Shown: positions 16,854-26,232 of the stretch, piece after piece | How positions within the stretch are numbered: position 1 is the first letter of the stretch | Layout of the letters: each line of letters opens with the position of its first letter | Assembly (NCBI GenBank): GCA_017999365.1 | Contig: JAGNLW010000001.1 | Span: 442,239 to 506,238 of the forward strand | DNA length: 64,000 nt | Direction of reading: 5' to 3' | From: Candidatus Aminicenantota bacterium | Lineage (GTDB): Bacteria > Acidobacteriota > Aminicenantia > Aminicenantales > Saccharicenantaceae | Translations under genes and position numbers: made by a program | The notes under the pieces: generated by a model | Seen by the model: only the letters and a program-made list of their open reading frames with translations | Told to the model about the DNA's origin: nothing | The model's database searches: none

Positions 16854-18536
16854 ATGAAGAACCCGGCCCTCCTCCCCGTCCTGGTCCTGGCCTCGGTCGC
16901 CGCCTGCGCGGGCGGCCGTCCCGCGGCCGACACCATCGTCACCAACGCCCGCGTCTACACGGGGAACCCGGCCCGGCCCCGGGCCGAAGCCGTGGCCGTC
17001 AAGGACGGGCGGATCCTCTTCGTCGGCCCGGCCAAGGAAGCCCTCCGCCACAAGGGAGCGGCGACGGCCGTCGTCGACGCCGGCGGCCGGCTGGTACTGC
17101 CCGGGTTCATGGACAGCCACGTCCACTTCGTCAGCGGCTCGCTCAACCTGGCCCGGATCGACCTGGCCGGGACGAAGACCGTCGAGGAGATCCAAGCCCG
17201 CATCCGGGCCCACGTCGCAGCGAACCCCGGGACGGGCTGGGTCCAGGGCCGCGGCTGGATGTATCCCGCCTTCCCCGGCAACATGCCGCACAAGGCCCTG
17301 CTCGACGCCGTCGTCCCGGACCGGCCGGCCTTCATGCGTTGCGCCGACGGCCATTCGAGCTGGGTCAACTCCAAGGCCCTGGCCCTGGCCGGGGTCGATC
17401 GCGCGACCGGGGACCCGCCCAACGGCCGCATCGTCAGGGACGAGAAAGGCGAGCCGACCGGCGCCCTGCTCGAGGAGGCCTCGTCGCTCGTGGCCAAGTT
17501 CATCCCCGAGCCGACCCCTGAGGAGACGCTGGCGGCGCTCCGCGTCGGCCTCGAGGAAGCGGCCCGCCGCGGCGTCGTGCGCGTCCACGGCCTGGGCGGC
17601 GAGTTCGAGGCCCTCGACCTGTTCGCCCGCCTCCGCGACGAGGGGGCCCTGACTGTCCGCATGACGGTCGCCATGTGGGTCGACGAGCCGGGCCCGGACG
17701 AAGCGGACTGGAAGGCCTACGACGAGGCCCGGGCCGAGTACAACGGCGAGTGGCTAGCCGTCGACGGCGTCAAGCTCATGCTCGACGGCGTCATCGACTC
17801 CGGCACGGGGGCCATGCTCGATCCCTACGAGGGCCAGAAGGAGAACAAGGGCAAGCTCTTCTGGGCGCCCGAGGATTATATGAAGGCCGTGGCCGCTTTC
17901 AACGCCAGGGGCATCCAGGTCTCGACCCATTCCATCGGCGACGCGGCCATCCGGCTGTCGCTCGACGCCTACGAGGCCGGGCAGCGGGCCGACGCGGGGC
18001 GCGATGTCCGCAACAAGATCGAGCACGCCGAGGACATCGCCGCCTCCGACATCCCGCGCTTCGGGCGGCTCGGCGTCATCGGCAGCTTCCAACCTTTCCA
18101 TGCCAATCCCGAGCCGGGTTGGATCGGGAGCTGGATCGCCCACGCCGGGCCCGAGCGCGAGCAGAGGGCTTTCGCCTGGAGGGCCGTCCTCGACGGCGGC
18201 GGCCGCCTGGCCTTCGGCAGCGACTGGCCGGTCGTGACCATCGATCCCTGGCCGGCCCTCCAGGTCGCCGTCACCCGGCGCGACCTCGACGGCAGGCCGG
18301 AGGGCGGCTGGCTTCCTCAGCACAAGGTCACGCTCGCCGAAGCCGTCCACGCCTACACCCTGGGCGGCGCCTACGCCATGCACCGCGAGAAAGACGAGGG
18401 CTCGCTCGAGGCCGGCAAGCTGGCCGATCTCATCATCCTGTCGCAGGATATCTTCGCCGTCGATCCGCTGCGAATCTCGAAGACCGAGGTCGTCCTGACC
18501 ATGGTCGGAGGCAGGATCGTCCGCGACGCGCGGTAG
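16854..18536 (+). CDS. YtcJ-like amidohydrolase lipoprotein
   Basis: A 560-residue metal-dependent hydrolase of the YtcJ-like branch. Start ATG at 16854; the frame also opens at an upstream TTG. N-terminal lipobox VAAC (Cys18). HxH at residues 89-91 in LPGFMDSHVHFVSG; later metal or catalytic segments VSTHSIGDAAI, NKIEHAEDI and FGSDWPV. The C-terminal EGSLEAGKLADLIIL closes the amidohydrolase sandwich. It probably acts outside the cytoplasm on amide or carbamate bonds; substrate unknown. No terminator is evident before the next gene, which has its own promoter. Confidence 0.85.
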   Translation: MKNPALLPVLVLASVAACAGGRPAADTIVTNARVYTGNPARPRAEAVAVKDGRILFVGPAKEALRHKGAATAVVDAGGRLVLPGFMDSHVHFVSGSLNLARIDLAGTKTVEEIQARIRAHVAANPGTGWVQGRGWMYPAFPGNMPHKALLDAVVPDRPAFMRCADGHSSWVNSKALALAGVDRATGDPPNGRIVRDEKGEPTGALLEEASSLVAKFIPEPTPEETLAALRVGLEEAARRGVVRVHGLGGEFEALDLFARLRDEGALTVRMTVAMWVDEPGPDEADWKAYDEARAEYNGEWLAVDGVKLMLDGVIDSGTGAMLDPYEGQKENKGKLFWAPEDYMKAVAAFNARGIQVSTHSIGDAAIRLSLDAYEAGQRADAGRDVRNKIEHAEDIAASDIPRFGRLGVIGSFQPFHANPEPGWIGSWIAHAGPEREQRAFAWRAVLDGGGRLAFGSDWPVVTIDPWPALQVAVTRRDLDGRPEGGWLPQHKVTLAEAVHAYTLGGAYAMHREKDEGSLEAGKLADLIILSQDIFAVDPLRISKTEVVLTMVGGRIVRDAR

Positions 18537-18551
18537 GGGCGGCGTTTTCCC

Positions 18552-18581
18552 TTGACACCCGGACGGGCCCGCGCCTATCAT
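18552..18581 (+). promoter_or_regulatory. Sigma70-type promoter for the serine hydrolase operon
   Basis: TTGACA, 18-nt spacer, TATCAT. Start of transcription is expected near 18588, giving a leader of about 50 nt. The downstream DUF4438 gene is 14 nt after the serine hydrolase and would share this promoter. Confidence 0.6.
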
Positions 18582-18636
18582 CGTCCGTAATCGACGACCT
18601 TTTTGACCGGTCCTCGCGACCTGAAGGAGAAACACC

Positions 18637-20478
18637 ATGAAACCCGCCGCCCGTTCCCGTCTCGCCGCGCGCGCCGTCGCGCTCCTCGCCGTCCTGGCCC
18701 TCGCCGCGTCCCTGGCCCCGCGCCTGCCCGCGCAAACGCAAGCCGCGGCCCCGGACCCGGCCGTCGTCAAGAAGCTCGGCAACTTCGACGCCTGGATGGC
18801 CAAGGTCCTCAAGGACTGGAACGTGCCCGGCATCGGCGTCGGCATCGTCAAAGGCGACAAGCTCGTTTTCGCCAAGGGCTACGGCTTCCGGGACTACGGC
18901 CAGAAGCTGCCCTACACGCCGGCCACCCTGCAGCAGATCGCCTCGAACACCAAGCTGTTCACGGCCGTCGCGGCGGGCCTGCTCGTCGAGGAGGGCAAGC
19001 TGACCTGGGACAAACCGGTCCGCGAGTCCGTCCCGAGCATCAAGTTCTACAACAACGAGCTCGACACCACGGTCACCCTGCGCGACATGCTGGCCCACCG
19101 GACCGGCATCACCCGGCACGACACCATCTGGTACGGCTCCGACGACACGCGCAAGGAGCTGTTCGACAAGGTCAAGTACCTCGAGCCCCAGGAGCCCCTG
19201 CGCCAGACCTTCCTCTACAACAACCTCATGTACGCCGCGGTCGGCTACATCATCGAGCTGCAGTCGGGCAAGACCTGGGAGCAGTTCGTCCGCGAGCGCA
19301 TCTTCGAGCCCCTGGAGATGACCAGCACGGTCTACTCCGTCGCCGACATGCTCAAGAAGGCCGAGCCGGCCGTCCCGTATACGGAGAAGCGCGATTCGTT
19401 CGAGCTCTATAAGATCCCCTACTACGAGGACATCGGCGGCGTGGCCCCCTGCGGCGCCATCATCTCCAACATCGAGGACATGTCCCATTGGCTGGCGGCC
19501 CTGATGAACGACGGCAAGTACAAGGGCAAGCAGGTCCTGCCGCCGGCCGTCCTCAAGGCGACCTTGGCACCGGCCATCGCCCTGCCCAACACGGGCGCCG
19601 AGACGCGCGGCTTCTGGGAGATGCTCAATTCCGCGTACGGCATGGGGCGCTGGACGGTCTCCTACCGCGGCCAGCTCCTGGCCTACCACGGCGGCGACCT
19701 GCCGGGCTTCCACTCCCAGGTCTCGTTCATGCCCAAGGAGAAAGTCGGCGTCCTGGTCTTCGTCATCGGCGACCACTGCTCGTCGCTCTACAATATCGTC
19801 AGCTACAACGTCTACGAGCGGCTCCTGGGCCTGGACCAGACGCCGTGGAGCGAACGGCAGCTCGACACGCGGCTCAAGGGCAAGAAGGCCGGCACCGAGG
19901 CCAGGGCCAAGGCCGGCGCCGACCGCGTCCCGAACACGAAGCCGTCGCACGCGTTGGCCGACTACGCGGGCGATTTCGTCCACCCGGCCTACGGCGTCCT
20001 CAAGATCGAGATGAAGGACGGCGGCCTGGCCCTGGACTTCCATAAGATCCGCCTACCCTTGAGCCACTTCCACTACGACCGCTTCGAGACGCCCGACGAC
20101 GAGACCTACGGGCGGACGACGGTCAACTTCCAGACCAACCCGCAGGGCGACATCGACAAGGCCGTCGTCTCCCTCGACGAGGCCGAGGTCGTCTTCACCC
20201 GGCGGGCGGCGACGCTGGCCCCCGACCTGCTCAAGCGGCTGGCCGGGACCTACGAGCTGCCGAACGGCGTCAAGTTCGAGGTCGTGCTCAAGGAGGGCGG
20301 AACGCTCTTCCTGAACGTCCCGGGGCAGCTCGCCGAGGAGCTCGTCCCGTACAAGGGGCTGCAGTTCAAGATCAAGCTCTTCGCCGACGTCCTCTTCGAG
20401 TTCCTGATGGAGGGCGACAAGGTCACGGCCCTGCGGCAGCGCGACCCGGGCGGCGAATACGTCTTCCCGCGGAAATAG
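18637..20478 (+). CDS. Serine hydrolase, beta-lactamase class C/esterase family, with DUF3471-like tail
   Basis: A 613-residue secreted protein; AAGGAG precedes the ATG. Signal peptide to about residue 32. Catalytic SxxK is Ser103-Asn-Thr-Lys106 in QQIASNTKLFTAVAAG. The second motif is YNN (194-196), and the third-strand motif is HGG (351-353) in LAYHGGDLPGF. The last ~190 residues contain two DUF3471-like beta-rich segments (DYAGDFVHPAYGVLKIEM and RLAGTYELPNGVKFEVVL). Family members are D-aminopeptidases, esterases or beta-lactamase-like enzymes; true beta-lactamase activity is not implied. First gene of a pair with DUF4438. Confidence 0.85.
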   Translation: MKPAARSRLAARAVALLAVLALAASLAPRLPAQTQAAAPDPAVVKKLGNFDAWMAKVLKDWNVPGIGVGIVKGDKLVFAKGYGFRDYGQKLPYTPATLQQIASNTKLFTAVAAGLLVEEGKLTWDKPVRESVPSIKFYNNELDTTVTLRDMLAHRTGITRHDTIWYGSDDTRKELFDKVKYLEPQEPLRQTFLYNNLMYAAVGYIIELQSGKTWEQFVRERIFEPLEMTSTVYSVADMLKKAEPAVPYTEKRDSFELYKIPYYEDIGGVAPCGAIISNIEDMSHWLAALMNDGKYKGKQVLPPAVLKATLAPAIALPNTGAETRGFWEMLNSAYGMGRWTVSYRGQLLAYHGGDLPGFHSQVSFMPKEKVGVLVFVIGDHCSSLYNIVSYNVYERLLGLDQTPWSERQLDTRLKGKKAGTEARAKAGADRVPNTKPSHALADYAGDFVHPAYGVLKIEMKDGGLALDFHKIRLPLSHFHYDRFETPDDETYGRTTVNFQTNPQGDIDKAVVSLDEAEVVFTRRAATLAPDLLKRLAGTYELPNGVKFEVVLKEGGTLFLNVPGQLAEELVPYKGLQFKIKLFADVLFEFLMEGDKVTALRQRDPGGEYVFPRK

Positions 20479-20492
20479 CGAGGAGGGACCCC

Positions 20493-22382
20493 ATGAACGC
20501 GAAACGCATCGCGGGCCCGACGCTCGCGCTGGCTCTCTGTCTCGTCGGGACGGCGGCGCCGGCCGCCGCGGCGGGGCCGGCGCCCCAGGGCATCACCACC
20601 AATAGGGACCGGGTCCTGGTCATCGCCGTTCAGGGCCAGGTCGCGGCGGCCCAGCCGTCGCGCGGCTACGTCGTGACCTGGGACGGCCGGCCCAAGGTTG
20701 CCAACGGCACCGGCGGCATCAACTACAACCTCCGGCTCGGCGACCGCGTCTTCGGCTGGGCCGGGGACAGGGCCACCGTGGGGGTGGCGGCGGAAGCGGC
20801 GACGCCGGGCGGGGCCTGGCTGGCCCACGCCTCGATCGGCAACGAGGTCCGCCTCGTCGGCGGGGCGGGCCAGGGCGAGAAGGGCGTCGTCGTCGGCAAG
20901 TTCGGCGGCTACGTCCTCATCCAGTTCCCGGAGGCGACGACGGACAAGCTCACCGTGGGCGACCGCCTCCAGGTCAAGGCCGACGGGCTCGGACTGGAGA
21001 TCGACGGATTCAAGGACGTCTTCGTCCACAGCCTGGCGCCGGACCTGCTGGAGAAGATGGGATTGCGGGCCGCGGACGGCAGGCTCGAGGTGCCCGTGGT
21101 CAAGGAGATCCCGGCCGAGATCGTCGGCCAGGGCGCGGGCGGCGGGGCGCTCTCGGGGAACTGGCACATCCAGACCTGCTACCCGCCCGACATCGAGAAG
21201 TACGGCCTCGACGAGCTCCGCTTCGGCGACCTCGTTCTGCTGCGCGACACGCAGTCGGACTACGGACGGGGCTATTACAAGGGCGGGGCCACGGTCGGCG
21301 TGGTCTGCGGCAGCCCGAGCGAGCAGAGCGGGTTGGGCATCGCGGTCACGGCGGTGCTGTCGACGCGCTTCGGCAAGCTCGCGGCGAAGATCGACCCGGC
21401 GGCCAACATCGGGCGTTACCTGGGCCTGCCGCTGTCGGACGAGGGCGGGGCGGCGACGGCGACGGCGGGGGCGGCGGGCGCGAAAGCGGTCCGCAAGCCC
21501 GTGACGGCGCTCAAGCTCAACGCGGACAGCCTCATCGTCACGGCCGTGGAAGGCGTCGTCCAGCCGACCTACGCCCCTGACTACTCGGTGACCTACGACG
21601 GCAAACCCTGGCTCGACCTGGGCATGGCCTCCATCAACTACCGCGTCTCGCTCGGCGACACCGTCTACGGCTGGGCCCAGGGCGACCACGTCGAGCCCGA
21701 CGTCACAATCCAGGGGCGCGACCGGCCCTCGCCGAGCGAATGCGCCCTGGCCGTGCTGGCCTGCATCGGCAACGAGGCCGAGGTCGTCAGCGGGGAAGCG
21801 CGCGGGGCCAAGGGCTATTACATCGGGCGCCACGCCGGCTCGGACGACAAGGTCTGGCTCCCCAAGGACGCCGTCGAGAGGCTGGCCTTGGGCGACCGCG
21901 TGCAGGTCAGGGCCAAGGGCCTCGGGCTCAAGATCGAGGGCTTCGAGGACGTCAAGCTCAACAAGATGTCGCCGGAGTTGTTCGGGAAGCTGGGGCTTGC
22001 GCTCGAGGGCGGCCAGATCGTTGTCCCCGTGGTGATGGAGGTGCCCGGGCACATCATGGGCTCCGGGTTCGGCTACCAGCCCGTCGAGTCGCTCGACTAC
22101 GACATCCAGACGACCTGCCCCGAGGTCATCGAGGAGTACGGGCTGAAGAAGCTCAAGCTTGGCGACGTCGTGGCCATCCGCGACCATTCGGACGTCTTTT
22201 CGCCGGGGAGGCACGTCGGCGCGGTGACCATCGGGACGGTCATCCACGGCTTCAGCGAGATGGCAGGACACGGCCCGGGCATCAACCCCATCATCAGCGC
22301 CATGCCCGGACGGATCAAGGTCAAGATCGATCCGAACGCCAATATCGCCTATTACCTGGGGATCCGGCAGAAACCGAACTGA
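20493..22382 (+). CDS. Tandem DUF4438 secreted protein
   Basis: A 629-residue protein with a signal peptide (to about residue 27) and a good GAGGAGGG site. It consists of two DUF4438 copies (about 30-325 and 345-629), each with the same ordered landmarks: GGINYNLRLGDRVFGWAGD / ASINYRVSLGDTVYGWAQGD, ASIGNEVRLVGG / ACIGNEAEVVSG, LGDRVQVRAKG-type strand, VPVVKEIPAEIVGQG / VPVVMEVPGHIMGSG, and EKYGLDELRFGDLVLLRD / EEYGLKKLKLGDVVAIRD. DUF4438 is structurally known from Thermotogae but has no assigned activity; family members are usually single-copy and cytoplasmic. The pairing with a secreted serine hydrolase suggests a periplasmic role. Confidence 0.8.
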   Translation: MNAKRIAGPTLALALCLVGTAAPAAAAGPAPQGITTNRDRVLVIAVQGQVAAAQPSRGYVVTWDGRPKVANGTGGINYNLRLGDRVFGWAGDRATVGVAAEAATPGGAWLAHASIGNEVRLVGGAGQGEKGVVVGKFGGYVLIQFPEATTDKLTVGDRLQVKADGLGLEIDGFKDVFVHSLAPDLLEKMGLRAADGRLEVPVVKEIPAEIVGQGAGGGALSGNWHIQTCYPPDIEKYGLDELRFGDLVLLRDTQSDYGRGYYKGGATVGVVCGSPSEQSGLGIAVTAVLSTRFGKLAAKIDPAANIGRYLGLPLSDEGGAATATAGAAGAKAVRKPVTALKLNADSLIVTAVEGVVQPTYAPDYSVTYDGKPWLDLGMASINYRVSLGDTVYGWAQGDHVEPDVTIQGRDRPSPSECALAVLACIGNEAEVVSGEARGAKGYYIGRHAGSDDKVWLPKDAVERLALGDRVQVRAKGLGLKIEGFEDVKLNKMSPELFGKLGLALEGGQIVVPVVMEVPGHIMGSGFGYQPVESLDYDIQTTCPEVIEEYGLKKLKLGDVVAIRDHSDVFSPGRHVGAVTIGTVIHGFSEMAGHGPGINPIISAMPGRIKVKIDPNANIAYYLGIRQKPN

Positions 22383-22397
22383 AACGGTCGTAGCGCC

Positions 22398-22437
22398 GAA
22401 GGGCCTCTGCCGTCATGCGGCAGGGGCCCTTCTTTTT
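22398..22437 (+). terminator. Rho-independent terminator after DUF4438
   Basis: GAAGGGCC-TCTGCCG, loop TCATG, CGGCAG-GGGCCCTTC, then TTTTT. Confidence 0.85.
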
Positions 22438-22540
22438 GGCCGAAAAACGTCGGAATTCCTCAAACGGTAAGCTGTTGGACGGGTCTGGATTTGGGCTAAC
22501 TAGCTGAATTATTTCGAGATCCTGAGGTCTGACCCCGTAG

Positions 22541-22576
22541 CAAATAAAAGGGGCGGCGGGTATGCCCGCCGCCCCT
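22541..22576 (-). terminator. Rho-independent terminator of the TonB-dependent receptor gene
   Basis: Perfect 12-bp stem AGGGGCGGCGGG/CCCGCCGCCCCT with a 4-nt loop; read on the minus strand it is followed by TTTTATTTG. The preceding bases at 22523-22537 (TGAGGTCTGACCCC) resemble another common REP-type motif. Confidence 0.85.
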
Positions 22577-22608
22577 TGAGAGAACTCGCGTGGGGCGCGA
22601 ACCTCGTC

Positions 22609-25377
22609 CTAGAAGATGACCCGGATGCCGACGCGCGCCTGGCGTGGCGTGGAAATGCCGTAGAGGTCGTGCCCGGAAGTCGACGGGTAGCTGCCGTCCG
22701 TGTACCAGTCCGTGGAGACGCCGTCGATGACCGTCCCCCACTGGTTGACGGTGGCGTCGTTGAAGACATTGAAGACGTCCACCATCAGGCCCAGACGGTA
22801 CTTCTTGGCCAAGGTGAAGGTTTTCTCCAACCTCAGGTCGAGCGTCTTGCGGATCGGATAATGGTTGGAGCCGCGGTCCTCGGCGAAGATGACGACGCGG
22901 CCCTGGTTCAACCGCTGGGTCTCGAACTGGGTCGTCCAGGCGTCGCCCGTGATGGCCCGGAAGTAGAAGTTGAAGTTGATGTCGAGCGGCAGGACGTAGG
23001 TGCCCTGGACCTTGATCATGTGCGTCGGGTCGCTGGTCAGGTTGCCCTCGGCGTTGATCCAGACGTTGGGATCGCTGCGGTCGCCGCTCCAACCGATGTC
23101 GCTGCCGAAGCTGTTGTCGACCGTGCCCTTGGCCCGGCCGTAGACGTAGGAGGCCAGGAGCTGCCAGCGGTTGGAGAAGCGCTTGTTGAACAGGACCTCA
23201 AGGCCCTGGTAGCTGCGGTAGGGCTTGGCCAGGATCCATGGGAAGCGCTCGGCGTCCATCTTCTGGTTGGTGATGAGCATGGCCACCGTCTCGAGGGTTT
23301 CGTCGGTCCGCTGGTAGACCGTGAAGGTCCGGTCGAGGACGGACGAATAGGCCTCGACGGCCGTGTAGTCAGCGGCCATGTCGTACCTGCCGATGAGGTC
23401 TTTCCACTTGCGGTTGATGTAGGTCACGCCGAAGGAAGTGTCCTTGAACAGCTCCCGCTCGATGCCGATCGTGAACTGGTCCATGTAGGGGTGCTTGATG
23501 TTCGGGTCCATCTGGTACGGCGTCGGCGTGATGCGGAACATCTCGACCCACTCCTCGGCCCCGGGATCGTAGTAGTACCCGACGTAGTCGTTGAAATTGC
23601 CGATCGGGTTCATGCGGTCGTGGTAGGCCGTCAGCATGGCCTCGGTGAACTGGCCGTAGTGGCCCTTGAGGATGGTCGACTTGTCGCCCAGGACGTCGAA
23701 GGTGAAGCCGAGGCGCGGAGCGATGCGGTTGGTCCGGTAGACGGTGCCGCTGACGCCCTTGACGTCGCCCCAGTTCTGGCTGAGGCGCGCGCCGAGGCTG
23801 ACGTTGAGGCGCTTGGTGACTTGCCAGTTGTCCTGGATGAAGGCCTCAAGGCGGGTGTAGCGGGTGTTCGTGTCGTAGCCGGCGTACTGGTAGGCCAGGT
23901 AGGGGCCGGTGTAGGGGCCGCCGCTGTAGTCCCAGTACTTGACGTGGTCGCCGAGCTCGCCGCCCGTGCCCGTGTAGCCGTAGCGGCTGCGGGCGAAGGA
24001 CCGTTCGAACTCGGCCCCGAACTTGAACTCGTGGGAGCCGGCCAGGAAGTCCTCGGCGTAGTGCGTCAGACTGACGTTGGTGCCGAAGCGGGCCCGATCG
24101 GCCCAGAAATAGTAACCCGAGCTGAAGTACCTCATGTTGTCGTTGAGGTCGAAGTGCCGGTAGGCGTCGTAGCCGGCCTCGGGATCGAGGTAGTAGATGC
24201 CCTCGAAGTAGTTCGTCTTCATATCGAAGAAGGTCTTGGAGCTGAAGATCTTGGTCAGGTTGAAGCCGACCAGCCAGTCGGGCGAGTCCTGGGTGACCGT
24301 GGCCTCCGGCGAGACCGTCGAGCCGGCGCCGCGGTTCGTGCCCTGGTACTTGGTCCGCTGGAACATGGCGCTCATGTTCAGGGTCGGCGTGAGCTGGGAC
24401 GTCAGCTTGATGAACATGCGCGGCTGCTTATAGTCGACGTCCTCCGGGAAGCCCGTCGGACGGTTCTGGGTCCGGTAGAACTGGCCGCCGCCGTAGAACC
24501 AGAGCTTGTCCTTGACGATGGGGCCGCCGACGTGGGCGTTGATGTCCATGAGCTTGGCGCTCGGAGAGGTCAGGGAGGGGAAGTCGTCCAGATAGTCCTG
24601 GTTGTTCGTGGCTTGCCAGAACTTCGAGTCGGCCCGGTAGCCCTGGAAGTTGAACTCGAAGTGGCCCGAGAACTGGTTGCCGCCGGACTTCGTCACCAGG
24701 TTGAAGATGACCCCGGTGAAGTTCCCGTACTCGGCCGGCAGCCCGATGCCCATGACCTTGGCCTCTTCGATGACGTTGTGGTCCGAGAAGACCCAGGCCG
24801 AGCCGGCCTCGGGGTCGGCCACGTTGACGCCGTCCATGCTGTAGGCGATGCCCGTGTTCTGGGAGGCGCCGTAGGCGACGTTGTCCGTGACGCCGGGGGC
24901 CAGGTTGACGATGTCGGCCGTGAATTGGTTATAAGGGATGTTGCGCAGGATCTCGCTCGACAGCGTGACGGACGCCGTCTCGGTCGACTTGACGTCGACG
25001 GTCGGAGTCTGGGCCACGACCGTGATCTCCTCGGTCACCGTGGACGGCTTCAACTGGATGTCCATGGTCAGGGTGGACGTGGTGTTGACCCGGATCTTCT
25101 CGCGCAGCACCGGTCCGAAGCCCTGGAGCTCGGCTTTGAGCTGGTACTCGCCGGGCGGCAGGGCGGGGAAACGGAACTCGCCGTTGGCGTCGGAGACGAT
25201 GGACCGGGTCCCCATGAGGCTTCCGCCTGTCAGGGTCACGGCCACCCCGGGGAGCGGGGCGTTCTGGTCGTCCGTCACGACGCCGCGGATGGCGCCGGTC
25301 TCCCGGGACTGGGAGAAGGCAACGGGCGCGAGAAGGAGGAGTAGGATGGCAATGAATGCGACTGTTCTCGCTCTCAT
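22609..25377 (-). CDS. TonB-dependent receptor with N-terminal carboxypeptidase-regulatory domain
   Basis: A 922-residue outer-membrane protein; AAGGAGGTTCTC stands before the ATG at 25377 (a longer frame starts at 25398). Signal peptide to about residue 23 (LLAPVAFSQS). Residues ~28-110 are a CarboxypepD_reg-like domain (IRGVVTDDQNAPLPGVAVTL, EFRFPALPPGEYQL). The plug follows (VAQTPTVDVKSTETASVTLS, YSMDGVNVADPEAGSAWV), then a long Oar-like beta-barrel ending in aromatic-plus-IF (QARVGIRVIF). Such receptors are abundant in Acidobacteriota and import oligomers or peptides across the outer membrane; ligand unknown. It has its own strong terminator and no cotranscribed SusD. Confidence 0.9.
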   Translation of the reverse strand: MRARTVAFIAILLLLLAPVAFSQSRETGAIRGVVTDDQNAPLPGVAVTLTGGSLMGTRSIVSDANGEFRFPALPPGEYQLKAELQGFGPVLREKIRVNTTSTLTMDIQLKPSTVTEEITVVAQTPTVDVKSTETASVTLSSEILRNIPYNQFTADIVNLAPGVTDNVAYGASQNTGIAYSMDGVNVADPEAGSAWVFSDHNVIEEAKVMGIGLPAEYGNFTGVIFNLVTKSGGNQFSGHFEFNFQGYRADSKFWQATNNQDYLDDFPSLTSPSAKLMDINAHVGGPIVKDKLWFYGGGQFYRTQNRPTGFPEDVDYKQPRMFIKLTSQLTPTLNMSAMFQRTKYQGTNRGAGSTVSPEATVTQDSPDWLVGFNLTKIFSSKTFFDMKTNYFEGIYYLDPEAGYDAYRHFDLNDNMRYFSSGYYFWADRARFGTNVSLTHYAEDFLAGSHEFKFGAEFERSFARSRYGYTGTGGELGDHVKYWDYSGGPYTGPYLAYQYAGYDTNTRYTRLEAFIQDNWQVTKRLNVSLGARLSQNWGDVKGVSGTVYRTNRIAPRLGFTFDVLGDKSTILKGHYGQFTEAMLTAYHDRMNPIGNFNDYVGYYYDPGAEEWVEMFRITPTPYQMDPNIKHPYMDQFTIGIERELFKDTSFGVTYINRKWKDLIGRYDMAADYTAVEAYSSVLDRTFTVYQRTDETLETVAMLITNQKMDAERFPWILAKPYRSYQGLEVLFNKRFSNRWQLLASYVYGRAKGTVDNSFGSDIGWSGDRSDPNVWINAEGNLTSDPTHMIKVQGTYVLPLDINFNFYFRAITGDAWTTQFETQRLNQGRVVIFAEDRGSNHYPIRKTLDLRLEKTFTLAKKYRLGLMVDVFNVFNDATVNQWGTVIDGVSTDWYTDGSYPSTSGHDLYGISTPRQARVGIRVIF

Positions 25378-25881
25378 GAGAACCTCCTTTCCGAACATAG
25401 AGAAATGGTGATGCCCTAGAGATGGGGGGTTAGATGCGGGACGCGATTCTCACCTCCTTCGCCGGAGTGGAACAGGACTCCCTCAATCGATCATCACGAC
25501 GATGAAGAAAGCATAATCGGTGCCAACTCGAGGCGGGCGCGCGGGCTATTCGCAACTCATTGATAAATCAATAGGAATCAGATATTTCAGACATCTCGAG
25601 CCAGCGGCCTGTAAAAAAATATTGCGGAGCCCGAAATCTTTTTACGCGCACGAGGGCCGTCGACGCGTTCACGGCCTATTTGATACGAATACTCCGCGAG
25701 CGGCGCGAAGGTTTACGGGCTCCGCTTGCGGGCCGTGGTATGATGTCCTACAGCCTGAACCGCTAAAGGAAGGGGCCAGAGGCCCTGATCGGTCATTCAC
25801 CTCCCTCCTTTACGACGTTCAAATATCTCTGTTAACCGAGAAGGTCCGGAAGGACCTTTCCATCGTCGAAAGGAGACGAGA
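25378..25881. other. Long intergenic region (504 nt) between receptor and RRM genes
   Basis: No convincing gene: the open frame at 25520-25885 has no codon bias or family resemblance and runs through the RRM gene's ribosome-binding site. The region is AT-richer than its surroundings. It holds the receptor's promoter on the minus strand and, on the plus strand, a possible TATGAT -10 box at 25739, leaving a 5' leader of more than 130 nt for the RRM gene, as is common for cold-responsive RNA-binding protein genes. Confidence 0.4.
25841..25858 (+). promoter_or_regulatory. Hairpin with GNRA tetraloop just upstream of the RRM gene ribosome-binding site
   Basis: AAGGTCC-GGAA-GGACCTT: a perfect 7-bp stem closed by a GGAA (GNRA) tetraloop, ending 10 nt before the AAAGGAG Shine-Dalgarno. 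Likely an mRNA leader element controlling translation or stability of the RRM protein. Confidence 0.5.
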
Positions 25882-26169
25882 ATGAACATCTATGTTGGCA
25901 ACCTGTCCAACACCGCCACCGAGACCGACCTGAGGGACGCCTTCCAGGCCTACGGCCAGGTGGACAAGACCGCCGTCATCAAGGACAAGTTCAGCGGCGA
26001 ATCCCGCGGCTTCGGGTTCGTCGAGATGGCGAACCGCGAGGAGGCCACCAAGGCCATCTCCATGCTCAACGGCAGGGACCTCAAGGGCCGGGCCCTCAAG
26101 GTCAACGAAGCCAAGCCGAAGACCGAATCGTCGAGACCCGGCGGTTTCGGCGGCAACCGGCGCTACTGA
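25882..26169 (+). CDS. Single-RRM RNA-binding protein
   Basis: A 95-residue protein consisting of one RNA recognition motif and a short Gly/Arg-rich tail. RNP2 is IYVGNL (residues 3-8) and RNP1 is RGFGFVEM (42-49), with the aromatic residues needed for stacking on RNA. The tail (PGGFGGNRRY) resembles those of cyanobacterial Rbp and other cold-induced bacterial RRM proteins. AAAGGAG precedes the ATG, and a clear terminator follows. Likely a small RNA chaperone or regulator in the cytoplasm. Confidence 0.92.
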   Translation: MNIYVGNLSNTATETDLRDAFQAYGQVDKTAVIKDKFSGESRGFGFVEMANREEATKAISMLNGRDLKGRALKVNEAKPKTESSRPGGFGGNRRY

Positions 26170-26196
26170 AGCTCCGGCGCGACAACGGCCTGACCG

Positions 26197-26230
26197 GGGG
26201 AGCGGCTGATCCAGCCGCTCCCCTTTTTTT
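26197..26230 (+). terminator. Rho-independent terminator of the RRM gene
   Basis: 12-bp stem GGGGAGCGGCTG/CAGCCGCTCCCC with a 3-nt loop, then seven T. Confidence 0.92.
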
Positions 26231-26232
26231 AT

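Noticed and set aside
22576..25344. 922-codon plus-strand open frame opposite the TonB-dependent receptor
   Set aside because: Mirror frame of a strongly recognised gene; low-complexity Val/Gly/Asp sequence without domains.
25520..25885. 121-residue protein upstream of the RRM gene
   Set aside because: No ribosome-binding site, no family resemblance, and it would run through the RRM gene's own translation signals.
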